Source: Sphaerothrix epifaneia (GTDB lineage: Bacteria > Cyanobacteriota > Cyanobacteriia > Phormidesmidales > Phormidesmidaceae). From it: a stretch of 64,000 bases of DNA. A program made the position numbers and the translations under genes. Positions 24,450-34,300 of the stretch are shown here, one piece after another (position 1 is the stretch's first letter; every line of letters begins with the position of its first letter). The notes beneath the pieces were generated by a model. That model did not search any database. It had not been told where the DNA came from and saw only the letters and a list, made by a program, of their open reading frames with translations. Location: assembly GCF_042788235.1 (NCBI RefSeq), contig NZ_JBHZOL010000111.1, positions 25,660 to 89,659 of the forward strand, written 5' to 3'.

Positions 24450-26759
24450 ATGCTGAACCTGCTGCGATGTCTATTTATCTTTCTATTTGTGATCGGTGTT
24501 TGGCTCTGGCCAGCTGCGCCGATAATGGCTCAGCCTGCGCCGACTGCCCAGAGCCAACAGGCCGCTTATCAGGAGGTGATTCCCGATTTTGAGGATGTCT
24601 CTTTTCGGGATCTCGGCGCAGTTGAAGATAGCGGCAGCGTTGATTTTGAGGGCATTCAGCGGCAGTGGGAATCCGGCGATGCGGTCAGCGACATTCTTAC
24701 CCTGGGCGATGTGGCCACGTTGAACGGGCAGGCCCTTTCTTTGGGGCAGATTAATCAGCTCACGGGCACAAACTACACCGAAGCTCGCCTGTCGAGTTTT
24801 GATCTGCTAGAGCGACAAACTTTGGCGAATCTCGAATATGCCATCCCTTACTTTGGGGATTACCAAGTTGAAGACGTTGCTCCCGTTCAGCAACTGCTCT
24901 CTGAACAGACGGGGCAGGTCAGTTTTGGCGGTGAGACGATTGCCGAATTTCTCGATCGCAATCCCGGTCTCGAAAACATTCAGTTGGGCGAAACGACGCT
25001 CGACGGCTTTGCCATTGGCGAGATTCCCAATATCGATGCAGTGCCGATTGTCGATTTCAAGGGCTGGGATGCGGCCAAAATTGCCGACGTGCCAGGGTTG
25101 GAAAACGTCTCGTTGAGTGACTTTCCGACTGGCATTACTGGACTGGAGGGCATTATCGCCCGCATTGATTTTGCCTGGGGAACCGCAGAGAGCGATCGCA
25201 CCAACACGATTTCCGGTAGCTACCAGGCGGGGTTTGAGGTGCCCTGCCCAGAAGGGGGGAAGCTCACGGACTTTGAGTCGCCCTACGAAGCCGAAGAAGC
25301 CAATGATCCGGTGGAGTGCGCCTACATCGAGTTGGATGACCTGGAGAATGAAGGTCGTAAGGCGCAAGGGCCATTTGAAGGGAAGCAATGGATCAGCGGC
25401 AAGTATCACGAAGTTGAAGGCGGCTTTGGACCATTGAAATATGTGCCATCGCCGTTGGGCTATTCGGCGGGGTATGAGCCGACCGGCAGGCATCCCTTTG
25501 GCTCTGTCTTCAAGGTGGTGGTCTGGGAACCCGATGAGCGCAGTGACGCGATCAGCTTCAAGATTGTCTTTCGTTGGTGTACCTATATTCCCTTTATCGG
25601 GCGCACCTGTACGCCGTATAACCAGCTCAAGCTGCCGTGGTTTGACTACGAAGTGAACTCGCTGGTGTTTGTCGGGCCTTTAGACGGCGAAGGGGGTTCT
25701 TCAACGGCACCCGCGCCACCAGCAGGGGTGCCCACCTCACCGCTGGCGAGTCCCACCACGATCGGTCCCTGCTCTGGGGAATCCATCGGCGGCGTGAATT
25801 TAGATCGGCTTGCCACTGCCCTGGCCAAAATCGAATCGCAGGGCAGTGGCGGCTATGAAGCCGTTGGTCCCTATGTTGCTGACTATGGTGGTGGTCGCGC
25901 CCTGGGGCGCTATCAGATGATGACCTATCTGCCTGAAGTGCAGGCGGAAGTGAAGCAGGTCGAGGGCGGACAGGCTTGGCTCACTAAAATCCAGAGCGGC
26001 TATCAACCGTCTGCGGCTGAAGTGCGGCGCTACTTCCCTGAACCAGCCCAGGAGCGGGCTTATCGGGCGGAGATGAATCAGCTCTTTGAGCGAGCCCGAG
26101 GGCAAATTGATCCGCAAACCGGGCGAGTCTTTACGGGCGATCGCCTGATCGAGCGGGTGGGGCAAATGTGGTTTGGTGGCCCTGGTGCGACCATTGATGG
26201 GAGCGCTTCCGATAGTAACGATGTGCTCAGCATTTACGACTATGGCGTTGAGGTGCGCGAGAACTACGCCACGGGCACCAGCGCGATCTCGGGAGCCAAC
26301 GGTCAATGCGTTCCCCCTGGCGGTGAAGGTTCGGGTGAAGCGACAGGGGATTTTGCCAATCCGGCTCCCGGCTACGTCCTCACCTCTGATTTTGGCCGAC
26401 GAGCGAGGCCCTGTGGCGGCTGTAGCAGTTTCCATCCCGCCGTCGATATTGGGACGCCAGTGGGTACGCCGGTCAGTGCCGCTGATGGGGGTCAGGTGGT
26501 CTATGTCGGTCGAGCGGGCGGCTACGGCAAGACCGTGGTGGTTGATCACGGCAACGGCTATCAGACGCGCTATTCCCACCTGAGCGCCTACAGCGTGTCT
26601 GAAGGTACGCCGGTCAGTCAGGGCCAACAGATTGCCGCCTCTGGTAACACCGGTTCAGGCACCGGCCCGCACCTGGACTTTGGCGTTTACGAAAATAGCG
26701 GCTCTGATTTTCCGCCCAAAAGTACCGCTGTCAATCCGGAGAACTTTATCAACTTCTAG
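24450..26759 (+). CDS. Secreted wall hydrolase with lysozyme-like and M23 peptidase domains
   Basis: 769 residues with a signal peptide (about 1-28, ending IMA). Residues 30-430 are a large unrecognised region. From about 445 a lysozyme/transglycosylase-like part contains ALAKIESQGSGGYEAVG and ALGRYQMM, a likely Glu catalyst. From about 640 to 765 an M23 metallopeptidase domain has FHPAVDIG (zinc His and Asp), YSHLSAYS and GPHLDFGVY. The usual HxH is HxD here, so one zinc ligand is changed. It is probably the VirB1-like enzyme that opens peptidoglycan for the transfer channel. It starts four bases after the AAA+ gene. Confidence 0.8.
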   Translation: MLNLLRCLFIFLFVIGVWLWPAAPIMAQPAPTAQSQQAAYQEVIPDFEDVSFRDLGAVEDSGSVDFEGIQRQWESGDAVSDILTLGDVATLNGQALSLGQINQLTGTNYTEARLSSFDLLERQTLANLEYAIPYFGDYQVEDVAPVQQLLSEQTGQVSFGGETIAEFLDRNPGLENIQLGETTLDGFAIGEIPNIDAVPIVDFKGWDAAKIADVPGLENVSLSDFPTGITGLEGIIARIDFAWGTAESDRTNTISGSYQAGFEVPCPEGGKLTDFESPYEAEEANDPVECAYIELDDLENEGRKAQGPFEGKQWISGKYHEVEGGFGPLKYVPSPLGYSAGYEPTGRHPFGSVFKVVVWEPDERSDAISFKIVFRWCTYIPFIGRTCTPYNQLKLPWFDYEVNSLVFVGPLDGEGGSSTAPAPPAGVPTSPLASPTTIGPCSGESIGGVNLDRLATALAKIESQGSGGYEAVGPYVADYGGGRALGRYQMMTYLPEVQAEVKQVEGGQAWLTKIQSGYQPSAAEVRRYFPEPAQERAYRAEMNQLFERARGQIDPQTGRVFTGDRLIERVGQMWFGGPGATIDGSASDSNDVLSIYDYGVEVRENYATGTSAISGANGQCVPPGGEGSGEATGDFANPAPGYVLTSDFGRRARPCGGCSSFHPAVDIGTPVGTPVSAADGGQVVYVGRAGGYGKTVVVDHGNGYQTRYSHLSAYSVSEGTPVSQGQQIAASGNTGSGTGPHLDFGVYENSGSDFPPKSTAVNPENFINF

Positions 26760-26761
26760 CC

Positions 26762-27280
26762 ATGAAATACCGTCTGACTCACCCTCAAACTCTACTGGCG
26801 ATCGCGGCCCTGATCGCGGCGGTGATGGCCGGAAGTGCGCTGACAGTCAGGGCACAAGCGGAGACCTCGGTGCCTCCTGTCGTTGAGCCTTGTTTAGATC
26901 GCAGCTCGCCGTTAGCGGCGGGGGGAGCGGCGTTGATGGCAACCGCGACGGTGGAGAGCACCGATTACTACCTGATCTACACCTACGAAGACTCCCCCAA
27001 TGCGGAGCAATATCCCTCGGCGCTGCTGGTCTCGGCGACTGCCGATACCTGTGACGTGGCGCTTTGGAATACCCCAGGGGATTTTCTGGTCTATGCCAAC
27101 TATGTGCCCTTTGAGGCGGCGGTCAAGTTTCACGAAATTCAATTTTCCCGGCAGCTTGACCGTTTGGGCCGGGAGGCATTCATCAATGCCTTTGATTTAT
27201 CGGAGCTAGCGCTCCTGGAGGAGGAAGCGGCGGCGCTAGAGCGATTGGGCGTTTTAGAGGCGATTCGGAGGAACCAGTAA
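26762..27280 (+). CDS. Secreted hypothetical protein
   Basis: 172 residues with a signal peptide (about 1-32, ending VRA). The mature part is strand-rich at first (YYLIYTYEDSP, ALLVSATADTCDVALW) and helical at the end (FEAAVKFHEIQFSRQLDR onward). It has two Cys that could form a disulfide. No family is recognised. It lies three bases after the wall-hydrolase gene, and its stop overlaps the next ATG (TAATG), so it is probably a periplasmic component linked to conjugation or wall handling. Confidence 0.6.
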   Translation: MKYRLTHPQTLLAIAALIAAVMAGSALTVRAQAETSVPPVVEPCLDRSSPLAAGGAALMATATVESTDYYLIYTYEDSPNAEQYPSALLVSATADTCDVALWNTPGDFLVYANYVPFEAAVKFHEIQFSRQLDRLGREAFINAFDLSELALLEEEAAALERLGVLEAIRRNQ

Positions 27281-27891
27281 TGAAACTTGATATTGATGCC
27301 AAAAACCAGCGGGGCCACCACACCGGGGATATTGAACTGCCGGACTGGACCGGGCGTTTACTCCGGTTTCTTTACCTGGGGGCAGGCTTATTCCTGCTGG
27401 CCTCATCTCTGACGTTGTTGGGCTGTTCCTCGGCAGGGGCGAGTGAGGATGCCGTGATCTGGCAACCAGCGACGGATGTGATTACACCGGCGCGTGCCGA
27501 GGACATCGTTGCGGCTAATTCGTCAGCGCTATCAACGTCCGAGCAGGATGCGGTGCTGCAATCGATGCGGGTAGCTGAGTTAGGGGACGAGCTGCGGCTG
27601 GTGGATTTCAACAATCCGCTGCTGACAGGCCGTTTGGGAACCCTCTATGTCATCTATGAGCGCGACGGCGATCGCATCTTCAACCGCTATCTCAATCCCC
27701 GGCTACCGGAAGGCGTACCCGTCGTTCAGATCGCGGATCGCCGTAGTGGCGGCTACCCCTGTCTGATCATCAATGACGTGAGCCCATCCACTGGCTCTGG
27801 GGGAATGGGGATTGCTCAGACGACGCTTTGCTACGACGGGGCGGACTGGATCGAAGCGAATACCGAAGTTGTCGATGTGGATCGTTTCTGA
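27280..27891 (+). CDS. Membrane-anchored or lipoprotein-like hypothetical protein
   Basis: 203 residues. A charged N-terminus of about 28 residues precedes a hydrophobic helix (about 30-52) that ends in LTLLGCSSAG, which resembles a lipobox after an unusually long cytoplasmic leader. The rest is a soluble domain with several short strands and two Cys near the end. The GGAGG eight bases upstream supports the ATG. The stop is followed at once by AGGAGG for the next gene, so the genes are co-transcribed. Function unknown. Confidence 0.6.
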   Translation: MKLDIDAKNQRGHHTGDIELPDWTGRLLRFLYLGAGLFLLASSLTLLGCSSAGASEDAVIWQPATDVITPARAEDIVAANSSALSTSEQDAVLQSMRVAELGDELRLVDFNNPLLTGRLGTLYVIYERDGDRIFNRYLNPRLPEGVPVVQIADRRSGGYPCLIINDVSPSTGSGGMGIAQTTLCYDGADWIEANTEVVDVDRF

Positions 27892-27902
27892 GGAGGAATG
27901 AC

Positions 27903-28730
27903 GTGCAGCCCGGAACCCTGATTCCACCCTCCAAACCGCAATCGGCGGGGGCGCTACTCAGTGCCCTGGGAGATTGTCAGCGTCAGCGATTCACGGATCG
28001 CCTGGAGACGCTGACTCATCAGGGGGTGGAGCCAGGGGATGCATGGCAGGTAGCGGCGAGTCATCAGCGGCAGGCGGACTTACCGCGCTATGAGCTAACA
28101 GCAGCAGAGCAGGAAGCAATGAATCGTACAGCGCGAACGCTCTCCAGGGAGAGTCCAGAGCCGGAACCTGCCAACGAAATCAGTCGCAGTTGGTCCGGTT
28201 TAGGGGTGTCCGATGCCGAGACAGACGGGACCGCTGAAGGCGGCGCACCCTTGAAGGATGAACCTCTGGCCGACGAGCCGTCGCCGTTGGATCAAGAGTT
28301 CCCCACCGTGGTCGAGCCACCGTCTGTAGTTCAGGGGTGGGGGTCTCGTAATCAGTCAAATCCCGCCCCGATCAGTGATAGCGATGCGGATGCACAAACC
28401 GAGCTGGCCCAAAGCATTTTGGACAATGCTCGCCAGGTCATCGATAGCGCGATCGCATCGGGAGCCGTGGCCGATGCCGAGGGCACCTTACGAGCGGAAA
28501 ATCTAACCCATGCTGCCACGCTTGGTCCCGATGGTGTGATGCGGGTCGAGAACCGGCAGACGGGCGGAATTGCGATCGGTGATGAGACGGGCATCCGTGA
28601 AGCTAAAGGGCTGACGGGTTCCGACCAACAGGCATGGCGGTCTTTCCGCCAGTTAAGTGACGCCGAGCGCCAACAAGAACAGGCGCAACGAGCGCCTGAA
28701 AGGCAGCATCGCTCTGATTTAGAGCTGTAG
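27903..28730 (+). CDS. Hypothetical protein with shared C-terminal module ending in SDLEL
   Basis: 275 residues from the GTG at 27903, chosen because AGGAGG lies six bases before it. A longer frame back to 27828 would overlap the upstream gene. The N-terminal part is helical and the middle is acidic, disordered and Glu/Pro/Ser-rich. The last 90 residues hold a small module with VMRVENRQTGGIAIG and AKGLTGSDQQAW, ending in SDLEL. The same pattern occurs at the ends of the proteins at 29843 and 31338, and the relaxase ends in RELEL. I infer a common tail for recognition by the coupling protein, or another shared partner. No enzymatic motif is seen. Confidence 0.65.
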   Translation: MQPGTLIPPSKPQSAGALLSALGDCQRQRFTDRLETLTHQGVEPGDAWQVAASHQRQADLPRYELTAAEQEAMNRTARTLSRESPEPEPANEISRSWSGLGVSDAETDGTAEGGAPLKDEPLADEPSPLDQEFPTVVEPPSVVQGWGSRNQSNPAPISDSDADAQTELAQSILDNARQVIDSAIASGAVADAEGTLRAENLTHAATLGPDGVMRVENRQTGGIAIGDETGIREAKGLTGSDQQAWRSFRQLSDAERQQEQAQRAPERQHRSDLEL

Positions 28731-28774
28731 CGGCCAGATTGATGAAGTTCAAGACGCAGATCAAGGAGGATGAC

Positions 28775-29401
28775 ATGGCAACGGCAACCCCACAGACCCC
28801 AGCGCGATCGCAGAGTCGGCCATCGCCCCGCCAGCGGTTACGGAATGGTGCCGCCGAAGGCGCTCTGGTGCGGGTCTACCGGGAGCATCAGATGCGCTTT
28901 GCCCGTGCCGTCGAAGTGAATTCTGGCATTGGCTTTGGGCCAAACGTGCTCGTTCATTATCTTGACGGCGATCAGGAACAAGAAAAACTTTACGGCAACA
29001 TTATTCAGCCCGTCGACGCCACCTGGTTGCAGACGATGAAGACCCGCATGGTGGGCCTGGAGCGCGAGTTTAGGTCCCAAGCAACCAACGAGCCTGTCAA
29101 AGGACAGCGGGTGAATCCCCGGCGACGGCTGAAGTGTGGCGTGAGAGAAGGCGCACTCGTTCGCATTTACCGAGAACATCACATTCGTTTTGGTATCGCG
29201 ACCCAGATTGACGCTGGGCCAGGGCTAGGCCCGAACGTGACAATTGCCTATTTGGACACAGAACCGGGAGATACCCTGGGCACCAAGGTCTACGGCAACG
29301 TGGTGCAGCCGGTAAATGCCCCGTGGCTGGAGAACATGAAAGCCCGCGTGCGGGAACTGGAGCAGGCGCTGGAAGCCGAGCAGGCGACAGCGCTCAATTA
29401 A
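28775..29401 (+). CDS. Tandem SH3-like repeat protein
   Basis: 208 residues with a clear internal duplication. Repeat 1 (about 25-105) contains EGALVRVYREH, FGPNVLVHYLDGD and YGNIIQPVDATWL. Repeat 2 (about 115-195) contains EGALVRIYREH, LGPNVTIAYLDTE and YGNVVQPVNAPWL. The short strands and Gly turns suggest SH3/KOW-like barrels, and basic linkers suggest nucleic-acid binding. The ATG at 28775 has AAGGAGG five bases upstream and is preferred over upstream in-frame starts at 28739 and 28742. It precedes the SSB gene, so a role with DNA entering the recipient is plausible but unproven. Confidence 0.6.
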   Translation: MATATPQTPARSQSRPSPRQRLRNGAAEGALVRVYREHQMRFARAVEVNSGIGFGPNVLVHYLDGDQEQEKLYGNIIQPVDATWLQTMKTRMVGLEREFRSQATNEPVKGQRVNPRRRLKCGVREGALVRIYREHHIRFGIATQIDAGPGLGPNVTIAYLDTEPGDTLGTKVYGNVVQPVNAPWLENMKARVRELEQALEAEQATALN

Positions 29402-29440
29402 ATCTTGAACGGTATCGATGTGAGTTAGGAGGCATCAAAG

Positions 29441-29830
29441 ATGGCATTGACAAGCATGAACACCGCAATGGTGGTGGGCAATCTGGCGGCGGACGTGGAG
29501 GTGAAAGAAGTCGAGCTGAGCGATCGCCAATCGCAGGTGGCTGAGGCGGTAATCTATGTCCGCTATCGCCGCAACCGCGAGGAATCGTTTCGCGTGGATC
29601 TTTCCATCTGGGAAGGGAGTCCCGGCTGGCGCGTGCTGGACTATCTGAAGAAGGGGAGCTTGATTTGTGTCTACGGCGCAATGGAGCCCTCTCCTTACAT
29701 CACCAGTACCTCGAATGAACCGCGTGCGGGCCTTCAGATTAACCCAGTGGATCGAGTTGAGCTGATTTCAGTCAAAGGCGAGGACGAAGCCGACGGGGCT
29801 CAACCCGAGCCTGCTGAGGCTGCTGCTTAA
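29441..29830 (+). CDS. ssb: Single-stranded DNA-binding protein
   Basis: 129 residues. NTAMVVGNLAADVEVKEVE, the following strand VIYVRYRRNREESFRVDLSIW and the late LKKGSLICVYGAMEPSPY follow the OB-fold pattern of SSB proteins. The C-terminus is acidic (DEADGAQPEPAEAAA) but lacks the DDDIPF-type tip. AGGAGG lies eight bases before the ATG. Plasmid SSBs often sit in leading regions and coat the incoming strand. The tip change suggests it does not recruit the usual host partners in the standard way. Confidence 0.8.
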   Translation: MALTSMNTAMVVGNLAADVEVKEVELSDRQSQVAEAVIYVRYRRNREESFRVDLSIWEGSPGWRVLDYLKKGSLICVYGAMEPSPYITSTSNEPRAGLQINPVDRVELISVKGEDEADGAQPEPAEAAA

Positions 29831-29842
29831 TCAGGGGGAAAC

Positions 29843-31135
29843 ATGGTGAGTTCAACCCAACAACTCGATCACCGTCCAGATACGGCAACTCCCCAGCCGT
29901 CTGACGAGACGGCCCTGGCCTCTGCCCGTGAACAGTTCTGGCAGCAGATTCCTGATGTTGTCGCTGACGACAACCGCTCTGCCCTGGCAGAGGCTAGAGC
30001 CCGTCAGGAGGTTCTGGGCGAAGATCCGGATGAGGGGTATGCCGATCTGGTCGGTCAATCGGCGGCTGAGGTGCAGCAGGGCTATCAAGCGGTCTATGAG
30101 AACGCGGGCGTTGAACCCGATGCGGCTGGGCTGGCGGCGCTGGGGCAGCGCCATCAGTTCTTAGGGGAGTCGGTTTCCACCGAAGAGGCCGACGCCATTG
30201 AGGCCGCCGAAGGATTGGTGGAGGCCAAGCGAAAAGAATACGGTCGCACCATTAATGACCTGAAGCAGCAGTACCGGGATGATCTGGGCGGGCTGGGTGA
30301 TCCGAAGCTGACGGATGCCGCCGCCCAAATTCGGGCTAGTGAGCGGGTTTATGAAAACGCGCCCAGTGACAAGCAAGCCCGGTTGTTGCAGGCCGCTGAC
30401 ATTCAGCGCCAGCAAGGAGTCTCGCGCCAGCTCCGGCAAGACTACGAAACGTCGGGGGCTCCCGATCCAGTGGCCAAGGCCGCAGGGGATATCAAGGCGC
30501 AAGACTATGTGTTTGAAAAAGATCTATCCGAGGCGCAGGAGCAGCGGGTAGAGCAGGCGGATCGCTACCTGAGTAGCCCTGAAGGTCAGTTGAAGCGGGC
30601 GCAAGAGCAACGGTATCTCGAAGACCGGGTCGGCATGGCCTATCAAGAAGGCCGGATTTCCCAGGGGCTCGAAGATGCCGGGGTGGATGCCGACATGGCG
30701 GCAAAAGCGGCGCGGATTGAAGCTCAAACGGGCGGCAATCCTGACTCGCCGGAGGATGCTGAATTTTTGCAAGCCGTCTACGCCAGTGCCGATGGATTGG
30801 CTTCGCCGATGGAAACCGACATCGCGGCCAATGCCGAGCAGTTTATGAACATCGCCAATGAGGCGGGAGTCACCACTAACGTGGGCGGAACCACCGTAGC
30901 CCAGGGCAATAAGTACACCATGAGCCGGACGGCGGGAGTCACGGTGGTCGAGAACCAGGAAACGGGCGGTTCCTTAGCTGCCCGCAATGGCGATGTGCTA
31001 GCCGCAGACGGTCTGACCGAACAAGATCAGGCTCGCTTCCAAACGCTGGCCCAGGTGTCACCGGAGCAATTACAGGCGGCTCAACCCCAGCAGGCGGCTG
31101 AACCGCAACAGTCAGCAGGGATGGAGATGGATTAA
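29843..31135 (+). CDS. Helical hypothetical protein with shared C-terminal module
   Basis: 430 residues. The first 330 are almost wholly helical, with loose repeats built around a Tyr-Glu pattern (AVYENAGVEPDA, RVYENAPSDKQ and YVFEKDLSEAQ). The last 95 residues form the same module as in the proteins at 27903 and 31338: YTMSRTAGVTVVENQETGG, then LAADGLTEQDQ, ending in GMEMD. It is very acidic and has no Cys-rich or catalytic motif. GGGGG lies six bases before the ATG. A scaffold or a protein exported through the T4SS is possible; nothing identifies the family. Confidence 0.6.
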   Translation: MVSSTQQLDHRPDTATPQPSDETALASAREQFWQQIPDVVADDNRSALAEARARQEVLGEDPDEGYADLVGQSAAEVQQGYQAVYENAGVEPDAAGLAALGQRHQFLGESVSTEEADAIEAAEGLVEAKRKEYGRTINDLKQQYRDDLGGLGDPKLTDAAAQIRASERVYENAPSDKQARLLQAADIQRQQGVSRQLRQDYETSGAPDPVAKAAGDIKAQDYVFEKDLSEAQEQRVEQADRYLSSPEGQLKRAQEQRYLEDRVGMAYQEGRISQGLEDAGVDADMAAKAARIEAQTGGNPDSPEDAEFLQAVYASADGLASPMETDIAANAEQFMNIANEAGVTTNVGGTTVAQGNKYTMSRTAGVTVVENQETGGSLAARNGDVLAADGLTEQDQARFQTLAQVSPEQLQAAQPQQAAEPQQSAGMEMD

Positions 31136-31338
31136 TGGCTCAGCATCCTTTTTTGCAAAAAGCCCAGCAGCGACAGCCCGATACGGTGTCGGCCTATTGG
31201 AATGGTCAGCCAATTCTGCGGATTGAGCAGGGGCAAGTGGTGTGGGAAGCCCAGGTTTGCCCAGGATTCGGGCTGTTGACCTTTCATTTTGATGATGATC
31301 CCTATCCCGTCTATGTCCAGGTTATTGATGGAGCGTGA
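31135..31338 (+). CDS. Small hypothetical protein
   Basis: 67 residues, with strands such as AYWNGQPILRIEQ, VVWEAQV and LTFHFDDDPYPVYVQVI. It is probably a compact beta protein. The ATG overlaps the stop of the upstream gene (TAATG), and its TGA overlaps the ATG of the methyltransferase-helicase gene. It therefore sits translationally coupled between two proteins of the shared-tail group. It could be a cofactor of the giant protein. Unrecognised. Confidence 0.55.
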   Translation: MAQHPFLQKAQQRQPDTVSAYWNGQPILRIEQGQVVWEAQVCPGFGLLTFHFDDDPYPVYVQVIDGA

Positions 31339-34300
31339 TGCTGAACGCTGAAGAGCGCACCACTATTTGTGAGGGATTCGAGCAGGCTTTCCTGGAGGGG
31401 CAAGCCTTCCAGTCGATTACCGATGCCCGTAAGTTCGCTCAGCAGTTGGTGGGGCGTTCATTTGCCAGCGGTAGCCGGGAGGCGAAGGAACTGGAAGAAT
31501 CCGTCGAGCAGGGCATTGTTGGGGCGGCAAAGCAGACGATTCATTCAGACCAGTCGCCCCTGGAGACCTTTGACCGGCTCGTTGATCTCTATCAGCGTCA
31601 GCCGCGACTGGGCACCCGCTCTTCCACTTCCATCCAGCGGCAGCAGTACAGCACTCCTGTCCCCATTGCTTATCTGGCCTCGCAGTTAGCGGCGATTGAT
31701 GACACGACCACCGTCTATGAACCGACCGCAGGGCATGGAGCTTTGCTCATGGGGGCGAATCCGCAAACGACCACGGTGAATGAACTAGACGCTCAGCGGG
31801 CCGAAGAGTTGAGGAGACAGGGGTTTACCGTTACCCAGAACGATGCCACAGATTTTAGCCCTGCCCCCCGTAGCCAGGATGTGGTGATCAGCAATTCGCC
31901 CTTTGGTCGCAGACGGCAGGACGGTCGAGCGGCGCAGTTCACGATCGGGGCGGCGCAGACCCCGATTCGGACTTCCCAACTGGATCACGTCATTGCGTGG
32001 CGATCGCTCGATGCGATGAAGGACAACGGCACAGCAGTACTGCTGATTGGCAGTGAGCGGGGCTCTCAGGCCAGTCGCTCCGATAAATACAACGAACAGC
32101 AGAATCGTGGTTTTTTCAAAAATCTCTATGAGAACTACACCGTCGATCAACACTTCACCATTGATGGCGGGCTGTACAGCCGTCAGGGGGCAGGTTTTCC
32201 CATCGATGTCATTCGCATTCGGGGGCGGGGGCGATCTCAGCGTCGCTTACCCGCCGCCGATGTACCGCCGATGTATCGCAGTTATGACGAACTCAAAGAG
32301 GTCTTGAGCCATGCTCTATTTCGAGAATCCCCAGGCGTGGATGCCGAACCAGGAAGTCGTCGCCGGGATGACCTTAACCCGGCTGGACAGCTTTTTCGCG
32401 GTGCTGGCTCCAGAGCATCAGAGCGCGATCGCGAGCTACGAGGACTATCAAGCCCTCCTGGCAGCGCGGATCGCCTGGATGATGCAGCAGTGGAGCGCGG
32501 ATCAGCAGGTGCCAATGACAGCGGTCGATTCGATGATTCGCCATCAGCTAACGAAGGATCAGGTGCCCGATTTCGCGATGCCGCCACCGCACCAGGCAAC
32601 TCCCGAGAGCTGGGGGCAAGCGCTCGCTCAGAGTCCGTGGATGTCAACGATTTGGACGTTGGAGGTAGCCCCGGAGCCGGAGGATTATCCGTTGCCGGTG
32701 GCGCAGGGCGAGAACCGCCAGGACGCGATCGCCACGGTGGAAGAACAGACGCTGGAAGAGTGGCTGCTGTTCTTCGGGAAGCAAGGGTAGAAGAGCAGTT
32801 GAGGGAGGATCCAATGGCGACGGAGGCAGCACGGGAGCAAAGGCAACTCGCGAGCCAGGTGCCGTATATCCCCAGAAGCAATGGACCTCGGTTGGATACG
32901 CTGACGCCGCGCAATATGGCTTCAGCCGTACAGAGCGCCCTCGATGATCTAGAAGGGCGCGTCGGCGATGTGGATGAATTTGTGGCGCAAAAGCTGAACT
33001 ATTCTTCCGTGGAGGCCATGCATGAGGTGCTGGCGGCAGAGCAGGTGGATGGGGTCGCGCTCTCTATTGACAACATTGAGCATGGCGATGGGTCGCTCAT
33101 CGGGGATCAAACCGGGGTGGGCAAAGGACGCCAGATGGCGGCGATGATTCGCTATGCCCAGGAAACCGACCGGACGCCAATCTTCGTCACCCGTGATGCG
33201 GGCCTCTACTCGGATATAGTGCGTGACCTGGATGATATTGGCACCCAGGGCTTCAAACCTTTCATCACGAATAGTCAAGAAAAGGTACCGCTGCCCGATG
33301 GTCGGACGCTGGAGACCAAGCGGGGCAGTCACGCGGCGGAGCTAGATCGCCTGATTCAGCAGGGGGGCTTTGCGGCTACCGACGACTACGATGGCGTCTT
33401 CACGACCTACAGTCAGATGCAGACCGTCAAAGGCCAGGAGACGCCCCGGCGTCAATTTCTGGATATGATGGCTCCCCAATCGCTGATCCTGTTTGATGAG
33501 GCCCACGAGGCGGGCGGCTCCCCGGAGCCCGAAAATTCTTGGAAAAAAGCCGGTCCACCCAATCGGGCTGACTTTGCCCGTCAACTGGTGGATAAAGCCG
33601 ATGGCGTTACCTTTAGTTCGGCTACGGCGATTAAGCGCCCCGACGTGATGGATCTCTATGGGCGGCGATCCGGGATGCGGCAGGCAGCGGGTTCCATTCA
33701 AGAACTGCAGTCAGCGCTGGAGATTGGTGGAACGCCCCTGCAACAGGTGTCTACCAACATGCTGGCCCAGGACGGCTTTTACAACCGCCGGGAACGCAAT
33801 TACGACGGAGTGGATTTCGGGATTCAGAGCGTTCCGGTGGATCGCGAGTCTACCGATGGCCTCAGCCAGATCATGGGCAAGATTCTAGAGTTTGACCGCA
33901 CCAAGCAGGATGCCCTCAAAAATCTGGATACCCAGCTTAAGGCTGACGCCAAGAAAGTCGGCACCGATACGTCAGTCGGTAGAGCCGGAGCAGACTCCAC
34001 CAACTTCACGGCGATCATGCACAACGTCATGGATCAGTCATTGCTCTCCCGTAAGGCAGGGCAAATGGCAGATGAAGCGATTGCCAGCCTGGAGCGGGGT
34101 GAAAAGCCGATTCTGACGGTTTCCAACACGATGGGTAGCTTCATTGAGCATTACAGCGATGAAAACGGGATTGCCCCTGGTGATGACTTTGATGCCAGCT
34201 TTGGCGACATCATGCGGCGCTACCTGGAGCGCAGTCGGGATGTATTGGAGAAAGACTATGACGGTACCCAGACCCGCAGGCGGCTAAGCGATGAAGAACT

